Part shown: piece after piece, positions 44,367 to 52,604 of the stretch
Position numbering within the stretch: position 1 is the first letter of the stretch
Layout: every line of letters starts with the position of its first letter
Notes under the pieces: generated by a model
The model's input: only the letters and a program-made list of their open reading frames with translations
Told to the model about the DNA's origin: nothing
Databases searched by the model: none
Assembly (NCBI RefSeq): GCF_000725885.1
Contig: NZ_JODR01000004.1
Coordinates: 62,001-126,000, forward strand
Length of the DNA: 64,000 bases
Direction of reading: 5' to 3'
Source: Streptomyces albus subsp. albus
GTDB lineage: Bacteria > Actinomycetota > Actinomycetes > Streptomycetales > Streptomycetaceae
Made by a program: the position numbers and the translations under genes

Positions 44367-45377
44367 ATGCGGCTCGGACTGGCGCTCGGCTACTGGGGCC
44401 GCGGCCCCGACCCCCGCCATCTGGACCTCGTCCGCACGGCGGAGGACCTGGGCTACCACTCGGTGTGGACCGCCGAGTCCTGGGGCTCGGACGCCTTCAC
44501 CCCGCTCACCTGGATCGCGGCGCACACCTCCCGCATCCGGCTGGGAACGGCCGTGGCGCAGATGGCGGCCCGCACCCCGACCGCCACCGCCATGCACGCC
44601 CTCACCCTCGACCACCTCTCCGGCGGACGGATGATGCTGGGGCTGGGCCTGTCCGGGCCGCAGGTGGTGGAGGGCTGGTACGGGCGGCCGTTCCCCTCCT
44701 CGCCGCTGACCCTCACCCGCGAGTACGTGGACGTGGTGCGGCAGGTGCTGCGCCGCGAGGGGCCCGTACGGCTGGCCGGCCGCTACCACACGCACCCCTA
44801 CACGGGCCCCGACGGCACGGGCATGGGCAAGCCCCTCAAGTCCGTCACCCACCCGCTGCGCAGCACCCTGCCGCTGCTGCTGGGCGCGGAAGGCCCCAAG
44901 AACATCGCGCAGACCGCGCGGATCGCCGACGGCTGGCTCCCGCTGTACTGGTCGCCCGACCGGGCCGGCGACCACGCTGGGGCGCTGGCACAGGCCCCGG
45001 AGGGGTTCCTGGTCGCCCCGCTGGCACAGGCCCGGGTCTGCGCGGATGTCACCGAGGGCCTGCTGCCCGTCAAGGCCATGCTGGGCTTCTACGTCGGCGG
45101 CATGGGGCACGCCCGGCGCAACTTCCACGCCGAGCTGATGGCACGCATGGGGTACGCCGACGAGGCGGCGCACGTGCGGGAGCTGTTCGCGCGGGGCCGC
45201 CGCGAGGAGGCGGTCCGCGCCGTGCCCGACGCGTTCGCCGACGAGATCTCCCTGGTCGGCCCCCGGGAGCGGATCGCCGAACGGCTCGACAGGTGGCGGT
45301 CGGGCCCGGTGACGGACCTGCTGGTGCTGGCGCCCGACCCGCACACCCTGCGGGTGCTGGCGGACCTCAACAGCTGA
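44367..45377 (+). CDS. LLM-class F420-dependent oxidoreductase
   Basis: A 336-residue luciferase-like TIM barrel. N-terminus MRLGLALGYWGRGPDP, GYHSVWTAESWGSDAFT, LGTAVAQMAARTPTATAMHALTLDHLSGGRMMLGLGLSGPQVVEGWYG (conserved F420 site region) and LPLLLGAEGPKNIAQTARIADGWLPL match the Rv-type F420-dependent LLM oxidoreductases. It probably reduces or oxidises an unknown substrate with F420. The GGGAGGGGGACGAGG stretch provides the SD. A TetR-like palindrome lies just upstream. Confidence 0.88.
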   Translation: MRLGLALGYWGRGPDPRHLDLVRTAEDLGYHSVWTAESWGSDAFTPLTWIAAHTSRIRLGTAVAQMAARTPTATAMHALTLDHLSGGRMMLGLGLSGPQVVEGWYGRPFPSSPLTLTREYVDVVRQVLRREGPVRLAGRYHTHPYTGPDGTGMGKPLKSVTHPLRSTLPLLLGAEGPKNIAQTARIADGWLPLYWSPDRAGDHAGALAQAPEGFLVAPLAQARVCADVTEGLLPVKAMLGFYVGGMGHARRNFHAELMARMGYADEAAHVRELFARGRREEAVRAVPDAFADEISLVGPRERIAERLDRWRSGPVTDLLVLAPDPHTLRVLADLNS

Positions 45378-45436
45378 CCGGCCGGCCCGGCACCCCGGCG
45401 GGCCGCCCGGCCGGTTTGCGGCCGGGTCCGGCCGGC

Positions 45437-46504
45437 TCAGCAGCAGTCCGGGTCGAGTCCGCCGGGCAGCGCGTCGCCGCCGAAGACCTGGACGGTCGCC
45501 TCGTCGCCGCCCAGCGCCGCCACCCCCAGCAGCAGCGCGCCCGCCGTCCATGTGGTGCGCTCCACCGGCCAGACGGCCTCGTCCTCGAAGACGTATCCCG
45601 TCCAGTACATGCCGTCGTCCGCGCGCAGGTGCTGCATCCACGTCAGCACGTCCAGCGCGTGGTCGGACTCCCCGGCCGCCCACAGCGCCAGCGCCAGCTC
45701 CGCGCTCTCGCCGCCGGTCACCCACGGGTTGGGCACCACGCAGCGGCAGCCGAGACCGGGCACCACGAAACGGTCCCAGCCCTCCTCGATGCGCTCCCTG
45801 GCGGCCTCCCCGCGCAGGGCGCCGGCCAGCACCGGGTAGTACCAGTCCATGGAGTAGCGGCTCTTGTCGAGGAACCGTTCGGGATGGCGGCGCACGGCGT
45901 GGCCCAGCCAGCCGGCGGCCAGCTCCCAGTCGGGCTGCGGCTCCTCACGGTGTGCGGCCAGCGCCAGCGCACAGCGCAGGGCCTGGTACACGGAGGAGGA
46001 GCCCGTCAGCAGCGCATCGGTGCACACGGTGCCGTCCGCGTCGCGTTTCCAGCCGATCTGCCCGCCGGGCTGCTGGAGGCGGAGCACGAACTCCACGGCG
46101 GCGACGACGGTGGGCCACATCCGGTCGAGGAAGGCGTCGTCGCCGGTGGCCAGGTAGTGGTGCCAGACGCCGACGACGGGATAGGCGCAGAAGTTGGACT
46201 CGCGGGTGCGGTCCGTGGGGCGGGCCGCGTCACCGTCGGCGTAGGCGGCGTACCAGGAGCCGTCGGGCAGCTGGTGGTCCGCCAGCCAGCGGTAGGCGGC
46301 CTCCGCACGCGCGTGTTCACCGGCGGCGTCCAGGGCCATGGCCGCCTCGACGTGGTCCCACGGGTCGAGGTGGTGTCCGCGGAACCAGGGTATGGCGCCG
46401 TCGTCACGCTGCTGGGCGGCGATGCCCGCGACGGTCTGCCGGGCCTGTGCCGCCGTCAGCACGCCCGGCAGCACCAGCCGCTCGGTCCGCTCCGGGCTGG
46501 TCAC
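45437..46504 (-). CDS. Alpha/alpha-barrel (prenyltransferase/GH15-like) protein
   Basis: A 355-residue (alpha/alpha)6-toroid-type protein: AQQRDDGAIPWFRGHHLDPWDHVEAAMALDAAGE and ADHQLPDGSWYAAYADGD show the QxxDGSW-type repeats of squalene-cyclase/prenyltransferase folds. It also resembles GH15-like sequences, with multiple Trp and acidic residues. It lacks a DxDD cyclase motif, so terpene cyclisation is unlikely. The GTG at 46504 overlaps the methyltransferase stop (GTGA). Third gene of the GT4-MT operon; a role in processing or sensing a glycosylated product is conjecture. Confidence 0.75.
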   Translation of the reverse strand: MTSPERTERLVLPGVLTAAQARQTVAGIAAQQRDDGAIPWFRGHHLDPWDHVEAAMALDAAGEHARAEAAYRWLADHQLPDGSWYAAYADGDAARPTDRTRESNFCAYPVVGVWHHYLATGDDAFLDRMWPTVVAAVEFVLRLQQPGGQIGWKRDADGTVCTDALLTGSSSVYQALRCALALAAHREEPQPDWELAAGWLGHAVRRHPERFLDKSRYSMDWYYPVLAGALRGEAARERIEEGWDRFVVPGLGCRCVVPNPWVTGGESAELALALWAAGESDHALDVLTWMQHLRADDGMYWTGYVFEDEAVWPVERTTWTAGALLLGVAALGGDEATVQVFGGDALPGGLDPDCC

Positions 46505-47271
46505 TTGGCCGCCGCCGCACGCTCGCCGGAGGCCGCGGCCGGCTCGCCGAGGCGCGGCAGGTGCGGCTTGGTCGCGTACGCCACGAAACTCTTGCCGATC
46601 AGCGGGTCGAGGGCCCGCTCGGCGAGCCGGGTGGCCAGCGGGCGCTTCATGATGTCCCACACCAGCAGCTTGTGGTAGGCGCGCACCGGCAGCGCCTTGT
46701 CGTTGTCCACGCCGAACGCGCACTTGAGCCACCAGTAGGGCGAGTGCAGCCCGTGCGCGTGGTGGGTGCCGTACGGCCGCAGCCCGGCCTCACGCATCCT
46801 GGCGAGCAGTTCCGTCGCGCGGTAGATGCGGATGTGGCCGCCCTCCACCTCGTGGTAGGCGTCGCTGAGCGCCCAGCAGACCTTCTCCGGACCGTAGCGG
46901 GGCACGGTGACGGCGATCCGCCCGCCCGGCTTGAGGACGCGCACCATCTCGGCCAGCACTCCCTTGTCGTCGGGGATGTGCTCCATCACCTCGGAGATGA
47001 TCACGACGTCGAAGCTCTCGTCCGGGAACGGCAGCGCGAGGGCGTCGCCCTCCATGGCGGTGGCCGTCGCGCCCTGCGGGGCCTCACCCTCCTCGGCCAT
47101 GGCCGCGAACCACTTGGCGACCTCGCGGATCTCCTCGGCGTTGCGGTCGAGGGCCACCACGCGCGCCCCGCGCCGGTAGCACTCGAAGGCGTGCCGTCCC
47201 GCGCCGCAGCCCAGGTCGAGCACGCGGTCGCCCGGGGCGAGCGGGAAACGGGAGAAGTCCACGGTCAGCAC
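46501..47271 (-). CDS. SAM-dependent methyltransferase of a glycosyltransferase operon
   Basis: A 256-residue class I methyltransferase: VLDLGCGAGRHAFECYRRGA motif I (about 18-37), ALDRN, DALALPFPDESFDVVIISEVMEHI (about 77-100) and LKPGGRIAVTVPRYGPE. The family groups with UbiE/type-11 methyltransferases. After the core it has a C-terminal extension (about 190-245). GTG start, 73 nt behind the GT4 gene and overlapping the next gene. The acceptor is unknown. Confidence 0.85.
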   Translation of the reverse strand: MLTVDFSRFPLAPGDRVLDLGCGAGRHAFECYRRGARVVALDRNAEEIREVAKWFAAMAEEGEAPQGATATAMEGDALALPFPDESFDVVIISEVMEHIPDDKGVLAEMVRVLKPGGRIAVTVPRYGPEKVCWALSDAYHEVEGGHIRIYRATELLARMREAGLRPYGTHHAHGLHSPYWWLKCAFGVDNDKALPVRAYHKLLVWDIMKRPLATRLAERALDPLIGKSFVAYATKPHLPRLGEPAAASGERAAAAK

Positions 47272-47344
47272 GGAGAATCAGCCTTCCAGTCATGCATCGG
47301 GGAGACGGGGAGAGGTGCGGGGCGGCGGCAGGGGCCCACGCCGG

Positions 47345-48700
47345 TCACCGGCTGTCGGCGGCGGGCACCGGCTCGGCGGACGCGCGCGGGGACGGGGACG
47401 GCGCCGCCCGGTGGGAGGCGGCCCGCATCGCGGCGCGGTAGCAGGCGACGGTCCCCAGCGCCGCCCGCTCCCAGGTGAACTTCCGCAGCACCCGCTCCCG
47501 TCCGGCGGCCCCGAGCCGGGCGCGCAGCGTGGCGTCGCCCAGCAGCCTGGCCAGTCCCGCGGCGAGCGCCCCCGCGTCGCCCGGCGGCACCGCCAGGCAC
47601 GTCTCGCCGTCGCGCCCGGCGACTTCGGGGATGGCACCGCCGGTGGTGGCCAGCAGCGGGGTGCCGGTGGCCATGGCCTCGGCGGCGGGCAGTGAGAACC
47701 CCTCGTAGAGGGAGGGCACGCAGGCGACCTGTGCCGAGCGGACGAGGTCGGCCAGTTCGGCGTCGGTGATGCCCTTGACGAACTCGACGGCGCCCGCGAG
47801 CCCGTGTGCGTCGATCGCGTCGGCGACGGGTCCGGTGGCCGGCCGCTTGCCGACGACGACCAGATGCGCGTCGGGCTGTTCGGTACGGACCTTGGCGAGC
47901 GCCTCGACCAGGAACACCAGGCCCTTGAGCGGCACGTCCGCGCTGGAGGTGGTCACGATCCGGCCCGGCACCTCGGGCACGGCCGGGTCGGGCGCGAACA
48001 GCCGGGTGTCGGCGCCGATGGGCACCACGTGGATGCGGTCGGTCCGCACGCCCAGGTCGTCGGCGATCTCCTGGCGGGAGGAGCCGGAGACGGTGACGAC
48101 CGAGGGCAACCGGCGGGCGACCCGGCCCTGCATCCGGGTGAAGCCGTACCAGCGGCGGACCGAGGCCCGCCGGCGCCGGGTCGTGGCCGCGGCCAGCTCC
48201 AGCCGGCGGTCCACGGTGATGGGGTGGTGGATCGTGGTCACCAGCGGGGCGCCCAGCGCGCCGGGGCCGCCGAGCAGTCCGTAGCCGAGCGTCTGGTTGT
48301 CGTGGATGACGTCGAACTCGCCGCGCCGGGCCGCCAGATGACGGCGGGCGCGCAGCGAGAAGGTGAGCGGCTCGGGGAAGCCGCCGGTCCACATCGTGGC
48401 GACCTCCAGCAGGTCGATCCAGTCGCGGTACTCGTCCCGCGAGGGGGTGCGGAACGGATCGGGCTGGCGGTAGAGGTCGAGGCTGGGCAGTTCGGTGAGG
48501 CTGAGCCGGCCGGCCGCTCCGGGCACCTCGTCCAGCACCGGATAGGGCTGGGCGCCGATGACCTCGACGCTGTGCCCGAGGCGGGCGAGTTCGCGGGAGA
48601 GGTGACGGACGTAGACGCCCTGACCACCGCAGAAAGGATTCCCCTTGTACGTCAGCAGCGCGATGCGCAGCGGGCGGTCGGATTCGGCCTGACCGGTCAC
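47345..48700 (-). CDS. GT4-family glycosyltransferase
   Basis: A 451-residue GT-B glycosyltransferase: GGQGVYVRHLSRELARLGHSVEV (25-47) with the Gly-rich loop, IHHPITVDRR, VPIGADTRLF and donor-binding E-x7-E in VACVPSLYEGFSLPAAEAMATGTP (about 345-368). Fits retaining GT4 enzymes using an NDP- or GDP-sugar; the acceptor is unknown. First gene of the GT4-methyltransferase-alpha/alpha-barrel operon. AGGGGG precedes the GTG, and a promoter with a KstR-type box over its -35 lies 33-68 nt upstream. Confidence 0.88.
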   Translation of the reverse strand: MTGQAESDRPLRIALLTYKGNPFCGGQGVYVRHLSRELARLGHSVEVIGAQPYPVLDEVPGAAGRLSLTELPSLDLYRQPDPFRTPSRDEYRDWIDLLEVATMWTGGFPEPLTFSLRARRHLAARRGEFDVIHDNQTLGYGLLGGPGALGAPLVTTIHHPITVDRRLELAAATTRRRRASVRRWYGFTRMQGRVARRLPSVVTVSGSSRQEIADDLGVRTDRIHVVPIGADTRLFAPDPAVPEVPGRIVTTSSADVPLKGLVFLVEALAKVRTEQPDAHLVVVGKRPATGPVADAIDAHGLAGAVEFVKGITDAELADLVRSAQVACVPSLYEGFSLPAAEAMATGTPLLATTGGAIPEVAGRDGETCLAVPPGDAGALAAGLARLLGDATLRARLGAAGRERVLRKFTWERAALGTVACYRAAMRAASHRAAPSPSPRASAEPVPAADSR

Positions 48701-48732
48701 TCGCGGCCCCCTTCGTCACTGCGTTCCGCCGG

Positions 48733-48768
48733 AGCGTAGCCGCTCGCGCTAACCTAGAACAAGTTTCA
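48733..48768 (-). promoter_or_regulatory. GT4-operon promoter overlapped by a KstR-type box
   Basis: Minus strand: -35 TTGTTC (48762-48757), 18-bp spacer, -10 TACGCT (48738-48733), then about 26 nt to the GTG. The box TAGAACAAGTTTCA (48755-48768) fully matches TnnAACnnGTTnnA and covers the -35. It lies between the GT4 operon and the divergent kstR-like gene (start 48963). Confidence 0.7.
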
Positions 48769-48962
48769 GGATTGCCTTTCACAGGGACGACACCGGACGG
48801 GACGCACCGCCGCGGACTCGTACCCGGACCACAGAATTTACCGGCCAGTCACTTCGGGCGAGCCGTCTCAGCAGGTGATTCGCGCCACCCCCGCGGCGCC
48901 TGCCACAATGCACGGCTCCCCGCAGGCTTCGAGAACGCCACGGAAACGGGACCGACAACGCG

Positions 48963-49694
48963 ATGCCGACACCTCCGCAGCCCAAGCCCACCCGACGACC
49001 GGCCACCGGAACGACGCGCCCGCAGCGCGCCCAGCCGGCCGCCCCGTCGTCGCAGACCCCGCCGCTGACGGAGCGTCAGGAAGCCCGGCGGAGGCGCATC
49101 CTCCAGGCGAGCGCGCGACTGGCACGGCGCGGCGGGTTCGACGCGGTGCAGATGCGCGAGGTCGCCGAATCCGCCGACGTGGCCCTCGGCACGCTCTACC
49201 GCTACTTCCCCTCCAAGGTGCACCTGCTGGTCGCCACCATGCAGGACCAGTTGCAGCACATGCACGAAACCCTGCACAAGCGGCCCCCGCTCAGGGAACG
49301 GGCCTCGGAACGGGTCGCCGAGACCCTGATGCGGGCCTTCCGCTCCCTCCAGCGCGAACCGCAACTGGCCGACGCCATGGTCCGCGCCCTCAACTTCGCC
49401 GACCGCTCGGTCAGCCCCGAGGTGGACACCGTCTCCCGGGTGACGACCGCCATCATCCTGGACGCCATGGGGCTGGAGGGGCCGCCCTCCCCCGAGCAAC
49501 TGTCCGCCGTCCGCGTCATCGAACACACCTGGCACTCCGCGCTCATCACCTGGCTGTCGGGCCGGGCCTCCATCGCCCAGGTGAAGATCGACATCGAGAC
49601 CGTCTGCCGGCTGATCGAGATCACCTCCCCCGACGGCGACGGCAACGGCGGAGGCGCCGGGGCCGGTTCCCGTGCCGGCGCCCGGGGCGGCTGA
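48963..49694 (+). CDS. kstR: KstR-like TetR-family regulator
   Basis: A 243-residue TetR protein. After a Pro/Arg-rich N-tail, the HTH region (about 38-90) reads RRRRILQASARLARRGGFDA then VQMREVAESADVALGTLYRY and FPSKVHLLV, very close to mycobacterial KstR (GG-aromatic-acidic-AVQMR, ADVA-GTLYRYFPSKVHLLV). The ligand domain keeps ADAMVRALNFAD and WLSGRASIAQVK, as in KstR. In mycobacteria KstR represses steroid and fatty-acyl-CoA genes and is released by an acyl-CoA. Matching operator boxes occur in this window. Gly-rich C-tail. Confidence 0.85.
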   Translation: MPTPPQPKPTRRPATGTTRPQRAQPAAPSSQTPPLTERQEARRRRILQASARLARRGGFDAVQMREVAESADVALGTLYRYFPSKVHLLVATMQDQLQHMHETLHKRPPLRERASERVAETLMRAFRSLQREPQLADAMVRALNFADRSVSPEVDTVSRVTTAIILDAMGLEGPPSPEQLSAVRVIEHTWHSALITWLSGRASIAQVKIDIETVCRLIEITSPDGDGNGGGAGAGSRAGARGG

Positions 49695-49696
49695 GC

Positions 49697-50293
49697 TCAG
49701 CGCCCGTCGGGCGGCGGCGCGCACACGTCCCGGGAACGCAGCAGCTCCGCGAAGAAGGTCTCCGGCGGCAGGGCGAGAGCGCGTGCCCGTTCGGCCTCGG
49801 CGAGCGGCACGGCCGTCAGGACCCGCACCGGCTCGACGCGCGTCTCGACGACACCAGGCCCGCCCCCGGGCCAGGGGCCGGCCAGGAAGACCCGGCGGCA
49901 GCCCGGGAAGGCGGGCAGCTCGTCGTCGAACCCGACGATCTCGCCCGGACCCAGCGGCACCCCGCGCGTCCACGGATACGCCGCCAGGTTCGCCAGCCGC
50001 GTGGCGAGACGGTGCTCGTCCTCGCGCCCCAGCGGGCCGCGGCGCAGCAGCCGCAGCTCCGCCCGGCCGCCCGCACCCCCGCCGGGACGGCCGCCCCCGG
50101 GCGGCATGGGGTGGGCGGCCATGCCGACCGTCGCGAACGCGGTGACACCGTCGGGCCGCGCCGGGCGGTACAGCATCACATCGAGCCGTTCCAGCGGCGG
50201 CGGCCCACCGTCGAAGGTCACGCCGTCGTCCTCCTCCCCCCACTCGGCACGCAGGGCATGGAAGACGTCGCGCAGGATCGGAGCGGCAGGCAT
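49697..50293 (-). CDS. Suppressor-of-fused (SUFU) family protein
   Basis: A 198-residue SUFU-domain protein. Visible: DVMLYRPARPDGVTAFATVGMAAHPM, the ELRLLRRG strand, LANLAAYPWTRGVPLGPGEIVGFDDELP (family-typical W-x2-G-x2-L) and VFLAGPW, and a C-terminal LAEAERARALALPPETFFAELL helix. Bacterial SUFU proteins are often immunity proteins or accessory factors of polymorphic toxin loci, but no toxin is adjacent. Convergent with kstR (2 nt apart). ATG at 50293. Confidence 0.8.
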   Translation of the reverse strand: MPAAPILRDVFHALRAEWGEEDDGVTFDGGPPPLERLDVMLYRPARPDGVTAFATVGMAAHPMPPGGGRPGGGAGGRAELRLLRRGPLGREDEHRLATRLANLAAYPWTRGVPLGPGEIVGFDDELPAFPGCRRVFLAGPWPGGGPGVVETRVEPVRVLTAVPLAEAERARALALPPETFFAELLRSRDVCAPPPDGR

Positions 50294-50916
50294 GGCCGCG
50301 ACCCTAACCCGGCCGGGCCCGGCCTCCGCCGAGAGCCGCCCCTCGGAGACGGCACCCACCTGGCGGCATGCCCGCACGGGGATGCCGGGCGCCTGGGTTG
50401 ATGCCCGGCGGGCCGCGGGCACGGGGACGTGGCGATGTCCCCGGCAGCGGGACGACGCTCAGCAGCCGGCGGGCGACGGCGGCGGACGCGACACCCGCGG
50501 GATACGGGCCGCCGAGCCCGCACGCGGCAGGCAGCGGACGCGCCCCGGCGCCCAGCGGTGTGCGGACTGGAACCCCGGCACAGAGGCAGCAGCCGGCGGG
50601 CGGCAGATGCGCAACGCAGCGGCGTGCCCGGTACCGGGGCGGTACTCAGGGCGTGGCAGACGGCAGGCGGAAGGCACGACGTACGGGACGGGCCGCCCAG
50701 CCCGCACGCGGCAGGCAGCGGACGACGGACGCGGCACGCGCCCCGGCGCCCGGCACCGGGCCGGTGTCCGGCATGCGGGGGCTGCCCGGCATGCGGGGGG
50801 GTGTCGGGTGCCGGGGCGTACCCGGGTGTGGGTACTGGAGCCCCGGCACCGGGGCAGCAGTCGGCGGACCGCGGCGCGTGCGCGCCGGAGTGGCGTGCCC
50901 GGTGCCGGGGCGGTGT
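50294..50916. repeat. Intergenic region with a two-copy imperfect direct duplication
   Basis: No gene is supported. Corresponding segments in two copies: GCCCGCACGCGGCAGGCAGCGGACG at about 50516 and 50699; CGCCCCGGCGCCC at about 50540 and 50730; ACTGGAACCCCGGCA / ACTGGAGCCCCGGCA at about 50567 and 50834; GCGTGCCCGGTACCGGGGCGGT / GCGTGCCCGGTGCCGGGGCGGT at about 50620 and 50902. The last element of copy two contains the stop region of pxpC, so the duplication includes a pxpC 3' end. Confidence 0.6.
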
Positions 50917-51786
50917 TCAGGGGGTGGCGGGTGCGAAGCGTACGGGGGTGCCGGGCGGGGCCTGGGCCGCGGCGTCGAGGGCCGCGGGCGGGACGACGCC
51001 GATCACGGGGTAGCCGCCGGTCGTCGGATGGTCGGCCAGAAAGATCACGGGCCGGCCCTCGGGGGGCACCTGGATCGCCCCCAACGGCATCCCCTCACTG
51101 GGCAGTTCGCCTTCCCGGGCGCGGGCCAGGGCGGGTCCCTCCAGCCGCAGACCGATCCGGTTGCTGGCGGCGGAGACCCGGTAGCGCCCGGTCAGCAGGG
51201 TGCGCAGCCCCTCGGCGGTGAACCAGTCGTCGCGCGGCCCCGCCACCACGGGCAGCACCAGTTCGCGCGGCGGCGCCGCCCACGGTGCCGCGTCCGGCAC
51301 GGGCGGCGGCCCGCCGGCCTGCGGCTCCCCCAGGCGGAGCACGGTGCCCGCCGCCAGCGGCTGCGGCCCGAGCCCGGAGAGCAGGTCGGTGGCGCGGCTG
51401 CCGAGCACCGGGTCGGCGTCCACACCGCCGGCGAACCCGAGGTAGGAGCGGACGCCGTGGGTGGCCGTACCCACGTCGAGGACGGCCCCGGCCGGCACCC
51501 GCACCGGCTGCCCCCAGGGGGCGGGCCGGCCGGCGACGGTCACCGGGCACGGGGCCCCCGTCACCACGGCGACGGTGGGCCGCAGGACGCGGACGGCGCA
51601 GCCCGTGAGGGTCGTCTCCAAGGTGGCGGCCGTCTCCGGGTTGCCGAGCAACCGGTTGGCGAGCCGGTGCGCGGCCATGTCCAGCGCGCCGGAACGGGGC
51701 ACGCCCAGGTGGGCGTGCCCGGCGCGGCCCAGGTCCTGGACGGTCGTGAGCGCTCCCGGGCGCAGGGTCTCCAGCCCGTCTGCCAT
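50917..51786 (-). CDS. pxpC: 5-oxoprolinase subunit C (biotin-dependent carboxyltransferase-like)
   Basis: A 289-residue KipA/PxpC-type protein: VQDLGRAGHAHLGVPRSGALD (about 14-34), NPETAATLETTLTG, VTGAPCPV, RSYLGFAGGVDADPVLGSRATDLLSG and SNRIGLRLEG, EGMPLGAIQVPPEGRPVIFLADHPTTGGYPVIG. With PxpA and PxpB it forms the ATP-dependent bacterial 5-oxoprolinase converting pyroglutamate to glutamate. The start is the ATG at 51786 in TGATG, overlapping the pxpB stop; a GTG at 51789 is an alternative. Confidence 0.92.
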   Translation of the reverse strand: MADGLETLRPGALTTVQDLGRAGHAHLGVPRSGALDMAAHRLANRLLGNPETAATLETTLTGCAVRVLRPTVAVVTGAPCPVTVAGRPAPWGQPVRVPAGAVLDVGTATHGVRSYLGFAGGVDADPVLGSRATDLLSGLGPQPLAAGTVLRLGEPQAGGPPPVPDAAPWAAPPRELVLPVVAGPRDDWFTAEGLRTLLTGRYRVSAASNRIGLRLEGPALARAREGELPSEGMPLGAIQVPPEGRPVIFLADHPTTGGYPVIGVVPPAALDAAAQAPPGTPVRFAPATP

Positions 51787-52604
51787 CACGGCCGCTCCTT
51801 CGGGTTCGGGGTGCGTGGTGCGCCGGACGCCCCGGCCGTGCCGTCCCCGTCGGCGCCGCCGTCACCCTTGACGCCGCCGTCATCCTCGGCGTCACCGTCG
51901 CCGTCGGTGCCGCCGTCGCCGAGCGGGACGAAGCGGACACGGGTGCCGGGGGCCAGCAGAGCCGCGGGGGTGCGGTCCGGGTCCCACAGCACGGTCCCCG
52001 GCGCCGTGCCGATGAGCTGCCAGCCGCCGGGTGAGGAGCGGGGGTAGACGCCGGTGTAGGGCCCGGCCAGTCCCACCGCTCCGGCGGGGACCCGGGTGCG
52101 CGGGTCGGACCGCCGCGGCACGTGGTACCGCTCCTCAAGGCCCGTCAGATAGCCGAAACCGGGGGCGAACCCGCAGAAGGCGACGCGGAAGGTGGTGGCC
52201 GCGTGGATGCGGGCCACCTCGTCCTCGGACACTCCCCACAGGGCTGCCACGTCGGCGAGGTCGGGTCCGTCGTAGCGGACGGGGATCTCGACCGCGTTCT
52301 CGGCGCCGCCGCTCAGCGGCGGCACGTCCCAGCCGGGCAGTTCGGCCGCCAGCCGGCGGGCGGCCTGCGCGGAGGGCAGGCCGTCGAGCAGCACCGTGGT
52401 GGCGCCGGGCACGATCTCGCTCACCGGCGGCAGGGTGCCGGCGGCCCGCCGGCGCAGCAGCTCGGCGTGGAGCGCCTCGGTGCGCCCGGCGGTGGGCAGC
52501 TCGACGAGCAGTCCGCGGTCGCCCACCGGGCGGACGAGCGGCGGTGTGCCCCGCTCGGGCGAGGCGGACGCGGGGGAGCCGTCGGCTGCGGCGGGCCGGT
52601 TCAT
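51786..52604 (-). CDS. pxpB: 5-oxoprolinase subunit B (PxpB/KipI family)
   Basis: A 272-residue PxpB/allophanate hydrolase subunit 1-type protein: PVGDRGLLVELP (19-30), IPVRYDGPDLADVA, FCGFAPGFGYLTGLEERYHVPRR (about 142-164) and PRSSPGGWQLIG are family signatures. It is the second 5-oxoprolinase subunit; the KipI name reflects a B. subtilis kinase inhibitor homologue. The C-terminus carries an unusual about 30-residue Asp/Gly tail (GDGGTDGDGDAEDDGG and more) not needed by the fold. ATGA overlap with pxpA. Confidence 0.92.
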   Translation of the reverse strand: MNRPAAADGSPASASPERGTPPLVRPVGDRGLLVELPTAGRTEALHAELLRRRAAGTLPPVSEIVPGATTVLLDGLPSAQAARRLAAELPGWDVPPLSGGAENAVEIPVRYDGPDLADVAALWGVSEDEVARIHAATTFRVAFCGFAPGFGYLTGLEERYHVPRRSDPRTRVPAGAVGLAGPYTGVYPRSSPGGWQLIGTAPGTVLWDPDRTPAALLAPGTRVRFVPLGDGGTDGDGDAEDDGGVKGDGGADGDGTAGASGAPRTPNPKERP

